A stretch of DNA of 9,301 nucleotides from Bacillota bacterium (GCA_023418535.1 JAEZZN010000012.1:1-9301); one strand, 5' to 3'. Shown: positions 1-7,532, numbered from the stretch's first letter. Made by a program: numbers and translations. Notes: a model not told the origin generated them from the letters alone.

Positions 1-181
<181 letters not shown>

Positions 182-203
182 TTAGTTAATATATAATATC
201 AAG

Positions 204-233
204 AGGCTAGAAGGACGACTTCTAGCCTTTTTT
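204..233 (+). terminator. Rho-independent terminator of eno
   Basis: A perfect 10-bp stem AGGCTAGAAG / CTTCTAGCCT (204-213 with 219-228) encloses a GACGA loop and runs into six T's (228-233). It lies 23 bases after the eno stop. The stem closely resembles the terminator after pyrG (AGGCTATAAG), differing at one base pair by a compensated change. Confidence 0.95.
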
Positions 234-264
234 ATGAATATAATCTACATAGTTAAATTATATT

Positions 265-294
265 TTAATAATATTATTGTGTAGTATATAATAT
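265..294 (+). promoter_or_regulatory. Probable pepT promoter
   Basis: A perfect TATAAT lies at 287-292 with an overlapping alternative TAATAT at 289-294. The only -35 candidate is a weak TTAATA at 265-270, giving a 16- or 18-bp spacer. The start would fall near 299-301, just at a GGGC. It is the first promoter-like sequence after the eno terminator and the only plausible one for pepT. The -10 call is good, the -35 poor. Confidence 0.5.
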
Positions 295-300
295 GAATAT

Positions 301-316
301 GGGCAAAAGCTCTTTT
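301..316 (+). promoter_or_regulatory. Small GGGC-led hairpin in the pepT leader
   Basis: GGGC (301-304) can pair with GCTC (309-312, one G-U pair) around an AAAA loop, followed by TTTT at 313-316. If transcription starts at 301, the RNA would begin GGGC and carry a C/U-rich stretch (CUCUUUU) soon after, echoing the pyrG leader downstream. The 4-bp stem is too weak to call a terminator with confidence. It may have no function. Confidence 0.25.
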
Positions 317-352
317 AGGTATATTAAGTAAAACTAATATAAAGGAGAGTAT

Positions 353-1564
353 ATGGATATATTAGATAGATTTAAAAAATATGTAGCCTTTGATACACAG
401 TCAGATCCTACAAGTGATACAGTGCCAAGTACTTTGAAACAATTAAAACTTGGGGAAGAAATAGTAAAGGATTTAAAAGAGATTGGTCTTGAAGATGCAT
501 TTTTAGACGAATATGGCTATGTATATGCGACATTAAAATCAAATTCGACAAAGGAATTCCCTACAATAGGATTTATTGCACATATGGATACATCTCCAGA
601 TATGAGTGGTAAAGATGTAAAAACTATTGTTCATAATTATAATGGTGGAGATATAAAATTAAATGATGAATTTAGTATTAAGGTATCTGAATTTCCAGTC
701 TTAAAAGATTTAGAGGGTTTAACATTAATTACAGCAAGTGGGGATACATTACTTGGAGCTGATGATAAAGCAGGTATAGTCGAAATACTAGATGCGATGG
801 AATATTTAATTAATCATCCTGAAATTAAGCATGGTGATATTAAAGTTGCAATTACAGTTGATGAAGAAATTGGAAGAGGAGCAGATTATTTTGATGTAGA
901 AGGTTTTGGTGCAGATTTTGCTTATACTATGGATGGGGGACCAATTGGAGAGCTTGAATATGAGAATTTCAATGGTGCATCTGCAGTGATAAAAATTCAA
1001 GGTAAAAATGTACATCCAGGTTCTGCGAAAAATACTATGCTTAACTCAATTAGAATAGCTATGGAATTTGACTCACTATTACCAGTTGATCAAAAACCTG
1101 AGTACACAGTGGGTTATGAAGGATTCAATCATTTAAATAATATAAAAGGTGACGTTGAATATACTGAAATGGAATATATAATTCGTGATCATGATTTTGA
1201 AAAATTTACATCTAAGAAGAAATTATTTGAAGATATAGCAGAATTTTTAAATAAAAAATACAATAATGCAATTACTCTAGAAATTTCAGATTCATACTAC
1301 AATATGCGAGAAAAAATAGAAACTAGACTAGAAATAGTTGAACTTGCTAAAAAATCTATGGAAGATATTGGGATAGTTGCTGATATTAAACCTATAAGAG
1401 GTGGAACAGATGGTGCAAGCCTTTCATATAAAGGATTATTAACTCCAAATATATTTGCAGGTGGATTAAATTTCCATGGAAGATATGAATTAGTTCCATT
1501 GGAATGGATGAAAAAAGCATCTGAATTAATAGTAAAAATAGTTGAAAATAGTGAAGATTTTTAA
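353..1564 (+). CDS. pepT: Peptidase T (tripeptide aminopeptidase, M20 family)
   Basis: A 403-residue protein, the normal length for PepT (about 410). It is a cytoplasmic di-zinc aminopeptidase that releases the N-terminal residue from tripeptides, feeding amino-acid supply from peptides. The expected M20 metal and catalytic residues are visible in order: AHMDT (His77, Asp79), LGADDKAG (Asp137), TVDEEIGRGAD (catalytic Glu171, ligand Glu172), YTMDGGPIGE (Asp194), and NFHGRYE near the end (His375). KNVHPGSAKN (His221) and RGGTDGASLS are typical of the dimerisation/substrate-binding part of this family. The start is fixed by AAAGGAG at 341-347, five bases before the ATG. It stands between the eno terminator and pyrG on the same strand. 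Its only visible downstream terminator is the hairpin in the pyrG leader. Confidence 0.96.
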   Translation: MDILDRFKKYVAFDTQSDPTSDTVPSTLKQLKLGEEIVKDLKEIGLEDAFLDEYGYVYATLKSNSTKEFPTIGFIAHMDTSPDMSGKDVKTIVHNYNGGDIKLNDEFSIKVSEFPVLKDLEGLTLITASGDTLLGADDKAGIVEILDAMEYLINHPEIKHGDIKVAITVDEEIGRGADYFDVEGFGADFAYTMDGGPIGELEYENFNGASAVIKIQGKNVHPGSAKNTMLNSIRIAMEFDSLLPVDQKPEYTVGYEGFNHLNNIKGDVEYTEMEYIIRDHDFEKFTSKKKLFEDIAEFLNKKYNNAITLEISDSYYNMREKIETRLEIVELAKKSMEDIGIVADIKPIRGGTDGASLSYKGLLTPNIFAGGLNFHGRYELVPLEWMKKASELIVKIVENSEDF

Positions 1565-1581
1565 TAATTTTTAGAAATTAT

Positions 1582-1616
1582 TTGATAAATTCTCTATATA
1601 TGATATTATTAATAAG
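1582..1616 (+). promoter_or_regulatory. pyrG promoter with GGGC transcription start
   Basis: A -35 box TTGATA (1582-1587, 5 of 6 consensus) is followed by a 16-bp spacer and the -10 box TATTAT (1604-1609). The -10 is preceded by TGA (1601-1603), an extended -10 element. Seven bases after the -10 lies the GGGC at 1616-1619, so the predicted transcript begins with GGGC. This is the initiation sequence known from Bacillus and Lactococcus pyrG, where RNA polymerase can stutter and add extra G's when CTP is scarce. Confidence 0.75.
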
Positions 1617-1642
1617 GGCAACTCCAATCGAGTTGCTTTTTG
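1616..1642 (+). terminator. Compact pyrG leader attenuator (likely CTP-responsive); also the pepT terminator
   Basis: The hairpin pairs GGCAACTC (1617-1624) with GAGTTGCT (1630-1637) around the loop CAATC: seven Watson-Crick pairs plus one terminal G-U. It runs directly into TTTTTG. Its left arm is the very 5' end of the predicted pyrG transcript. In Bacillus subtilis, established work shows that extra G's added at a GGGC start under low CTP pair with C/U-rich RNA and block the terminator. Here a chain with at least two extra G's could form GGGG-GCAA-CUCC, a four-pair hairpin with a GCAA (GNRA-type) loop. That would capture CUC from the terminator's left arm. This antiterminator pairing is my inference. 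Transcripts reading through from pepT lack the free 5' G tract and should simply terminate here. Confidence 0.75.
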
Positions 1643-1665
1643 TATTTTAAATTAAAGGAGTTTTA

Positions 1666-3273
1666 ATGAGTAAATTTATTTTTGTTACCGGTGGCGTAGT
1701 ATCAGGAATTGGTAAGGGGATTATTGCAACTTCATTAGGAAGATTACTTAAAAATAGAGGATTGAAAGTATTTTTACAAAAATTTGATCCATACATAAAT
1801 GTCGATCCTGGTACAATGTCACCATATCAGCATGGAGAAGTATTTGTAACTAAAGATGGTGCTGAAACCGATTTAGACTTAGGCCATTATGAAAGATTTA
1901 TTGATGAAGAGCTTACACAAAATGCTAATATCACCACGGGGAGAGTCTATCAATCAGTTATAAGCAAGGAAAGAAGAGGCGACTATTTAGGAGGAACAGT
2001 CCAAGTTGTGCCACATATTACTGACGAGATAAAACAAAAAATTTATGATGCATACAAGGATTCAAAAGCAGATGTTATCATTACAGAAATTGGTGGAACT
2101 GTTGGTGATATAGAATCACTTCCATTTATAGAAGCTGTAAGACAATTTCATAACGAACACGAAGAAGACGAAGTGATGATAATTCATACTGCGCTCTTAC
2201 CTACAATTCCAGGTACAGATGAAATTAAAACTAAACCACTTCAACATTCATATAAAGAATTAATGTCACTAGGTTTAAGACCAAATATGATTGTTACAAG
2301 ATGTGATTATAAATTGAATGAAGATGTTAAAAAGAAAATTTCATTATTTTGTGATGTTAAAACAAAAGCGATAATTGAATCGCCAAATGTAGAAAATATA
2401 TATGAACTTCCATTAATTTTAAATGAGCAAAATTTTGATGAACAAGTCGTAAATAAATTAAATTTAGAAACCAAAGATGCCGATATGACTGAATGGAAAC
2501 AAATGGTTGATAAACTTAAAAATCCTAAACATTCTGTTAAAATAGCCTTAGTCGGTAAATACGTTCAACTGCATGACGCCTATCTATCAGTTGCTGAAGC
2601 ATTGAAACACGGTGGAATTGCTTACGAAACTACGGTTGAAATTAAATGGATCAATTCCGAAGAAATTAATGAATCAAATGTAGATTCACTTCTATCCGAT
2701 TGTGACGGTGTCGTAGTTCCTGGTGGTTTTGGTCATAGAGGGGTCGAAGGTAAAATAATTACTGCAAAATATGCTAGAGAACACAATTTACCATATCTTG
2801 GAATCTGTCTAGGAATGCAAATTGCAAGCATAGAATTTGCTAGAAATGTCTTAGGTCTTTCAGATGCAGACAGTAGTGAATTAAATGAAGTAACTAAAAA
2901 TCCGATTATTTCACTTATGGCCAATCAATACGAACTGACAAATGTCGGTGGCACATTAAGACTTGGCAACTACGAATGTCATTTACAAGACGGAACTCTT
3001 GCCAAATCTCTATACGAAGAAGATGTGATACTAGAACGTCATCGTCATAGATATGAATTTAATAATAAATATAGAGAAGAATTTGAAAAATTTGGATTTG
3101 TATTTTCCGGACTTTCACCCGATGATAGACTCGTAGAAATAATAGAATTAAAAGATCATCCATTCTTTATAGCTTCACAATTCCATCCAGAGTTCAAATC
3201 TAGACCAAATAGACCACATCCATTGTTTAAGGGTCTAATAGCTGCTAGTTTGAAAAATAAGAATCCTAGATAA
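1666..3273 (+). CDS. pyrG: CTP synthase (glutamine-hydrolysing)
   Basis: A full-length 535-residue CTP synthase that makes CTP from UTP, ATP and glutamine, the last step of de novo pyrimidine nucleotide synthesis in the cytoplasm. The N-terminal amidoligase domain (about 1-265) begins with the P-loop region [13 protein letters not shown] and contains [15 protein letters not shown], the UTP/CTP-binding segment. The C-terminal class I glutamine amidotransferase domain (about 290-535) has the oxyanion region [14 protein letters not shown], the nucleophile in LGICLGMQ (Cys381), and the His-Glu pair in FHPEF (His507, Glu509). All catalytic residues are present. The start follows AAAGGAG at 1654-1660 by five bases. 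It has its own promoter and attenuator upstream and a strong terminator downstream, so it is probably monocistronic and controlled by CTP level. Confidence 0.98.
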   Translation: MSKFIFVTGGVVSGIGKGIIATSLGRLLKNRGLKVFLQKFDPYINVDPGTMSPYQHGEVFVTKDGAETDLDLGHYERFIDEELTQNANITTGRVYQSVISKERRGDYLGGTVQVVPHITDEIKQKIYDAYKDSKADVIITEIGGTVGDIESLPFIEAVRQFHNEHEEDEVMIIHTALLPTIPGTDEIKTKPLQHSYKELMSLGLRPNMIVTRCDYKLNEDVKKKISLFCDVKTKAIIESPNVENIYELPLILNEQNFDEQVVNKLNLETKDADMTEWKQMVDKLKNPKHSVKIALVGKYVQLHDAYLSVAEALKHGGIAYETTVEIKWINSEEINESNVDSLLSDCDGVVVPGGFGHRGVEGKIITAKYAREHNLPYLGICLGMQIASIEFARNVLGLSDADSSELNEVTKNPIISLMANQYELTNVGGTLRLGNYECHLQDGTLAKSLYEEDVILERHRHRYEFNNKYREEFEKFGFVFSGLSPDDRLVEIIELKDHPFFIASQFHPEFKSRPNRPHPLFKGLIAASLKNKNPR

Positions 3274-3304
3274 TTAATTTATTTTTGTTTTGATTTAAAA
3301 TTTT

Positions 3305-3339
3305 AGAGGCTATAAGTTTTAAAACTTATAGCCTCTTTA
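3305..3339 (+). terminator. Rho-independent terminator of pyrG
   Basis: A perfect 32-base palindrome (3305-3336) has half-site AGAGGCTATAAGTTTT. As RNA it would form a 12-bp stem with a TTTTAAAA loop, or a longer stem. It is followed by TTT and AT-rich sequence and lies about 30 bases after the pyrG stop. It is also the best hairpin between pyrG and the convergent gene ending at 3430. The opposite-strand tail is not a clean T run, so function in that direction is uncertain. Confidence 0.9.
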
Positions 3340-3429
3340 TATATTATAAATATCTAATAAATTCTTAGCTAATCATATATTTAATAATTATACTATCATT
3401 TTAAATATTAAAATATATCAAAAATTAAA

Positions 3430-5025
3430 TTATTTTTTTTTCGTGTATGATAATGATAATAAAATTACAAATGAAAATACAGCTAAAATAGCTAAAATTG
3501 TTATTCCATTATCTCCAGTATTTGGTATTTGTGATAATTTATTTTTATTTTCTGTTGAAACTTTAATATTATTATCCTTAACGTTAGAATTAATAGAATT
3601 TTCAGTAGTAGAGAAGTTATTAATTGATGAATCTTCCGTAGATATATTATCTTCTGATTTTTCAGAAGAATTATCATCTACTATATTTTCTATTGTTTCA
3701 TTTTCCAATACACTAAGTGTAGCTGACAATTCATCAAAACTTTTATCTGAATATAAAATAATAATATTTACTTGATAATCTCCTATTTCTGAAGTATTAA
3801 TCTCTTCTTTAAAATTAATTATGACGTTTTTTGGCAATTCACTTAAATTTTCTATGAAATCCTTAGCTTGAATTTTATCGCCAATAAATGTTTTTAAATT
3901 TTTAGCTAATGGTTCATTTAAATCTTTTTCAGTTATTGGATTTTTTATAGAATCTATTATTATTCTTCCTGTCATAATTTTTTCACCAGATTTATTTTCG
4001 AATTTTCTAAAAAGCAATTGTTCAAAATCAGCTTTTTCTTTAGCAAAAAACATTTGAGTTTCAGATTCAAATCTTATATTATCTAGTAAAAATGGAACCG
4101 TTATAAAACTATTATCTACCCATTTAAAAGGATTTTTAATATATAGTTCATCTTCTGTTTTAATTGCATCTAAATGAATAATTTGTTGAGCAGCTTTTAT
4201 AGTATGTATATGTTTTACAGCAGAAAAATCACTTACTTGATTATTTTGCAGCAATAATTCTTTAAGATTTTGCATTGCAGTTAAAGGCGATAAATCTTTT
4301 ATTCCATTATTACTAATATTTAAAAATTCTAATTTTGTAAGTTCACTTATTGGTGTAATGTCTTCTATTAAATTGCTATCAACTGCTAATTTTTTTAAGT
4401 TTATAAATTTTGTTATAAAATCTAATGAAGTTAATTTATTATTTCTAATTACAAATGAAGTTAAATTAGGTAAATCTAAATTGTCATATTTATTTTCACC
4501 ATTTGAATCAAGACTTAAATCAACTAAAAGAGGGAAATCATTAAAGTTTTCTATTCCACTAATTGTTTGTTTACTAATACCCAAGATTTTAATATTTTTT
4601 GGAAGATCACTAATTTGTAAAACGCTAGTATTTTCTCTAAAATTAGTTATAAGTAAATTTTCTAATTTAACTAAATTACTTATTGGAGAAAAATCTGATG
4701 CAGAAACATTCATCAAAAATAAGCGTTTTAAATTTGGTAAATTATTTAAGTCTTCAAGACTCTTAGCATCTCTCACTGGGAATCTATTTAAGTCAACTAT
4801 ATTTAATAATTCTTCTTTCGTAAACTCTTGATTATCTCTATCTTTTTTAAGAGCCCTATTCAAAGTTTGACGAAAAGCGTCATCTGTAAATTTAATTATT
4901 TCATCTTTTTGTTCTAAATTTTCTATGTTTCTATTAACTCCTATGTCATCATCTTGTGCTTTTACACTTTGTATGTTAGCGAAAAATAATAAACTAATAG
5001 CTAAAATAAGTATTATTTTTTTCAT
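3430..5025 (-). CDS. Internalin-like leucine-rich-repeat surface protein with sortase-type anchor
   Basis: The protein has 531 residues. Residues 1-23 are a signal peptide (Lys-Lys, hydrophobic core, VKA before QDD). Residues about 45-80 resemble the cap that precedes internalin repeats. About 84-270 hold leucine-rich repeats of roughly 22 residues, clearest in the last ones (LKKLAVDSNLIEDITPISEL, LEFLNISNNGIKDLSPLTAM, LKELLLQNNQVSDFSAV). A beta-rich region follows (about 275-440; NFKEEINTSEIGDYQVNI looks Ig-like). Next comes a Ser/Asn/Glu-rich stalk (about 442-496), then the sorting signal QIPNTG (499-504), a hydrophobic segment (about 507-526) and a KKK tail. It should be secreted and linked to the cell wall by a sortase, displaying the repeats for protein binding; the partner is unknown. 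The motif has Ile where LPXTG has Leu. The start follows AGGAG (5031-5035 on this strand) by five bases. It is convergent with pyrG. Confidence 0.88.
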   Translation of the reverse strand: MKKIILILAISLLFFANIQSVKAQDDDIGVNRNIENLEQKDEIIKFTDDAFRQTLNRALKKDRDNQEFTKEELLNIVDLNRFPVRDAKSLEDLNNLPNLKRLFLMNVSASDFSPISNLVKLENLLITNFRENTSVLQISDLPKNIKILGISKQTISGIENFNDFPLLVDLSLDSNGENKYDNLDLPNLTSFVIRNNKLTSLDFITKFINLKKLAVDSNLIEDITPISELTKLEFLNISNNGIKDLSPLTAMQNLKELLLQNNQVSDFSAVKHIHTIKAAQQIIHLDAIKTEDELYIKNPFKWVDNSFITVPFLLDNIRFESETQMFFAKEKADFEQLLFRKFENKSGEKIMTGRIIIDSIKNPITEKDLNEPLAKNLKTFIGDKIQAKDFIENLSELPKNVIINFKEEINTSEIGDYQVNIIILYSDKSFDELSATLSVLENETIENIVDDNSSEKSEDNISTEDSSINNFSTTENSINSNVKDNNIKVSTENKNKLSQIPNTGDNGITILAILAVFSFVILLSLSYTKKK

Positions 5026-5161
5026 ATATTCTCCTACATTATTGTATATTATCTATAAATTTATAAAACTTTATAATTTCATATTATAAACTTTTATAAA
5101 AATAAGATAGTTAATTGTAACAACTAATAGAATTTGTGTCAATAAAAAAATAATAAACGCA

Positions 5162-5179
5162 TTTTAAACATGTGTAAAA
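5162..5179. repeat. 18-bp near-perfect palindrome around ACATGT (possible operator)
   Basis: TTTTAAACATGTGTAAAA is symmetric except for one non-matching base pair (positions 6 and 13 of the 18). It lies about 100 bases before the hrtB-like start and about 137 bases before the LRR start. Size and symmetry fit a dimeric repressor site, but no regulator gene is seen in the window. Confidence 0.35.
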
Positions 5180-5218
5180 TATAATTTAAGATAAATTTAA
5201 GTTTTTTTGTTATTCATG

Positions 5219-5261
5219 ATATTTATCTTATATTATATAATTGTCTATATATGATAAATAT
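5219..5261. repeat. 9-bp inverted repeat flanking the putative hrtB -10 region
   Basis: ATATTTATC (5219-5227) and GATAAATAT (5253-5261) are exact inverted copies, 25 bases apart, bracketing the TATTAT/TATAAT boxes. They could be paired operator half-sites or a leader hairpin. In such AT-rich DNA a 9-bp match can also arise by chance. Confidence 0.3.
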
Positions 5262-5279
5262 AGCAAAGAAAGAGGAAAT

Positions 5280-6440
5280 ATGTACATAGCAATTAAAGAG
5301 ATGATTAAAGAAAAAGGTAGAATTTTTTAATTATTAGTATAATCATTCTGATTAGTTATCTAGTTCTTTTTCTTGACAGGATTAGCTTATGGATTAGCAA
5401 AAGATAATATTACAAAAATTGAAAAATGGAATGCCAAAAGTATAGTATTAAAAAAGGGATCTAATTCAGATGTTTTTTCTTCGATGATGGATAAAAAAGT
5501 TTTAGATAGATTTAAAGAATATAATTATACGCCTATTAATGCATCAAGAACTATAGCTTATAAAAATGGCAATCTGAACAAAGAAGATAATATTAATGTG
5601 GCTATAATTGGTGTTTCAGAAGATAATCATATTAAATTAGATATTTTAGAAGGGGATAATCCTAAAAATGAAAATGAAATTTTAGCGTCAATTTCATTAA
5701 AAAATGAAAATGGATTAAAAATTGGAGATAAATTAGAATTATCTACTAATAATAGATTATATACAATTGTAGGCTTTACTGAAAAATCTAAATAGAATAT
5801 AGCTTCTGTAATTTATACTACTATGAATGATGCATCTCCATTAATGTTAAATTTTATAAGTAAAGGTAATGGAAACAAAAATAATTATAAAAATGATAAA
5901 GATCTTACAGATAAAGTTAATGAAGATAGTATATCATCTGCAACTAAAAATCCTCCAGAAAGAATTAATGCTTTAATTATTCATGATGATATTGATGTAC
6001 AATCAGATAATGAATAAGAGATTATATCAGTAAAAGATTATATGAAAGAGCTTCCTGGATTCAAAGCTCAGTTGTTGACTTTTGGATTAATGATAGGATT
6101 TTTAATACTTATTTCTTCAATAATTTTAGGTATATTTATGTATATAATAACTTTGCAAAAGAAATCAATATTTGGAGTAATGAAAGTACAAGGGATATCT
6201 AATTTTTACATCTCTATTTCCGTAATTATACAAAGTTTATTTGTTTCATTTATTGGTACAATTTTAGGTTTAACATTTACTATAATTTCAGAAAGTCTTC
6301 TTCCAGAAACAGTTCCGTTTAAATCTAATTATTTATTTTATTTGATAGTAACAAGTTTAATTATATTCATATCAATACTTAGCTCAATTTTTTTAGTAAT
6401 TAGCATAAGAAAAGTTGATCCTTTAGAAGTTATAAGTTAG
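5280..6440 (+). pseudogene. HrtB-like ABC transporter permease (FtsX family), broken
   Basis: Conceptual translation of about 386 codons gives a permease resembling HrtB, the membrane part of the haem/toxic-compound efflux pump HrtBA. The layout is a start MYIAIKEMIKEKGRIF after AGAGGAA, one N-terminal membrane segment, a large extracytoplasmic domain, then three C-terminal membrane segments (about 6060-6420) ending in IRKVDPLEVIS. It is disrupted several times. The frame is lost at the six-T run 5323-5328 (one T too few) and regained near 5375. Between these, the shifted frame reads LIISIIILISYLVLFL, exactly the missing membrane helix. In-frame TAG at 5793-5795 and TAA at 6015-6017 then cut it twice more, with recognisable protein continuing after each. 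Four lesions make a functional product very unlikely. The HrtB subfamily is inferred from overall layout and from the neighbouring HrtA-like gene. Confidence 0.82.
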
Positions 6441-6448
6441 GAGTTTTA

Positions 6449-7123
6449 ATGAGAAAAATAGTAGAATTTAAAAATGTAACTAAATCTTTTAATGATGGTA
6501 ATGAAAAAATTTAAGCATTAAAAGATTGTAATTTTACAATTAATGCAGGTGAATTAGTTGCTGTTGTGGGACCTTCAGATTCAGGAAAATCCACTCTTTT
6601 AACTTTAATGGGTGGCCTACAAAAACAAAATGAAGGAGAAATATTATTCGAATCAAGATCAATCAATTCTATTAAACAAAAAGAGTTAAATAAACTTAGA
6701 TTTGATAAAATTGGTTTTATTTTACAACAATCAAATTTAATACCTTATTTAAAAATTAAAGATCAATTTAAATTTATTGACCATATTGCAAAAAGAAAAT
6801 ATGATTCTAAAAAAGCAAATAATTTAATGGAAAAAATGGATATATTTAAAAGAAAAGAATTATATCCTGAACAATTATCTCGTGGAGAAAAACAAAGAGC
6901 ATCTATTTGTAGAGATTTATATAATTCTCCTAAATTAATATTAGCTGATGAAACAACAGCAAGTTTGGATACTAATAGAGCTATACAGGTAGTTCAGTTA
7001 CTAAATGAGAATACAAAAGAAAATAATAGGACTACGGTTATGGCTACTCATGATGAAAGACTATTAAAATATTTTGATAGAATATTTAGAATAGTTGATG
7101 GGGAATTAACAGAAAAAAAATAA
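6449..7123 (+). pseudogene. HrtA-like ABC transporter ATPase, broken by a nonsense codon
   Basis: Starting at ATG 6449, 224 codons match the length of HrtA-type ATPases. AGGAG (6439-6443) overlaps the stop of the permease gene, so the two were translated in a coupled operon. The beginning MRKIVEFKNVTKSFNDGNEK is typical, but codon 22 (6512-6514) is TAA, before the Walker A motif. The frame is otherwise open: Walker A GPSDSGKST (41-49), Q-loop FILQQSNLIPYLK (Gln93), signature LSRGE (143-147), Walker B LILADE (163-168), and the switch His in THDER (201). Family members normally have GPSGSGKST, LSGGE and ADEPTASLD; here Asp, Arg and Thr (ADETTASLD) replace conserved Gly, Gly and Pro. The GFILQQSNLIPYLK block is especially HrtA-like. 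A restart at GTG 6566 would begin inside the ATP-binding loop and could not give a working ATPase. Confidence 0.85.
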
Positions 7124-7181
7124 TTTATAACTGTTAACTATGAAATAAAAGATTATCTTTGAAATTTAATAAGGTGAATTT

Positions 7182-7442
7182 ATGAAAATTAAAATTAGAG
7201 AAATGATAGAATCAGATATATGTGAATTTCCTATAGAATTCAAAGCTAAGAAATATTCATCTATAATTTATCTTGGAGTTGGACTTCATAAAGGTTATGG
7301 AAAAGCTCAAAGACTTTATATAAAACGAGGATATATTCCAGATGGAAGTGGACTATGGTATAAAAATAAACAATTAGAACAAAATGAAGCTTGTATCAAT
7401 AATGATGAACTTATTATTTATTTATCAAAAAAAATTAAATAA
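7182..7442 (+). pseudogene. GNAT acetyltransferase remnant with internal deletion
   Basis: The 86-codon frame joins the first ~15 residues of a GNAT protein (MKIKIREMIESDI) to the C-terminal third (IYLGVGLHKGYGKAQRLYIK, then RGYIPDGSGLWYKN and ending LIIYLSKKIK). That C-terminus is characteristic of one GNAT group in which complete proteins are about 165-175 residues. The central part, including the acetyl-CoA-binding R/Q-x-x-G-x-G/A loop, is absent. The break lies roughly at 7220-7260 and preserves the reading frame. A good ribosome binding site (AAGGTG, 7171-7176) remains, so a short protein may be made, but it should have no acetyltransferase activity. It follows the decayed ATPase by 58 bases on the same strand. 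Confidence 0.75.
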
Positions 7443-7532
7443 AACTGACTATTATATATTAAATAAATAGATAGAGATAATAAAATTAAATTAGAGCATA
7501 CAGTTTTATATTGGTTAAAGGGGTTAATGTTT

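Larger units (their letters stand above)
5026..5279. promoter_or_regulatory. Divergent intergenic region between the LRR gene and the hrtB-like pseudogene
   Basis: These 254 bases hold no gene. They must contain promoters for both directions. For the + strand, a perfect TATAAT lies at 5236-5241 (overlapping TATTAT at 5231-5236) with only weak -35 sequences (TTCATG at 5213-5218, or TTGTTA at 5207-5212 for the other). For the minus strand several AT-rich -10-like sequences exist (GATAAT at 5048-5053, TATAAT at 5083-5088), but none has a convincing -35. Two operator-like inverted repeats are listed separately. Confidence 0.45.

Noticed and set aside
806..1015. Open frame on the minus strand within pepT
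   Set aside because: It lies wholly inside a well-supported gene, has no ribosome binding site, and its composition (rich in Ile, Asn, Cys, Phe) is that of an antisense reading of coding DNA.
2733..2924. Open frame on the minus strand within pyrG
   Set aside because: It overlaps the catalytic amidotransferase region of pyrG and has no start signals or recognisable protein features.
3443..4831. Plus-strand open frames opposite the LRR gene (3443-3775 and 4358-4831)
   Set aside because: The minus-strand frame has a signal peptide, repeats and an anchor; the plus-strand frames are mirror readings without ribosome binding sites.
5373..6440. Three separate small genes (5373-5795, 5823-6017, 6042-6440)
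   Set aside because: All lie in one reading frame and together with the upstream piece make one FtsX-type permease; the apparent starts lack ribosome binding sites, so they are fragments of a single pseudogene.
5793..6514. Stop-codon reassignment or readthrough as explanation for in-frame TAG and TAA codons
   Set aside because: pepT, pyrG, eno and others end normally at TAA, the interrupted genes contain both TAG and TAA as well as frameshifts, and no special readthrough structure is seen. Gene decay is simpler.
7441..7507. Inverted repeat AAAACTG (7441-7447) / CAGTTTT (7501-7507)
   Set aside because: It is only seven bases with a 53-base gap in AT-rich DNA and has no T run in a useful place; too weak to call a terminator or mobile-element end.
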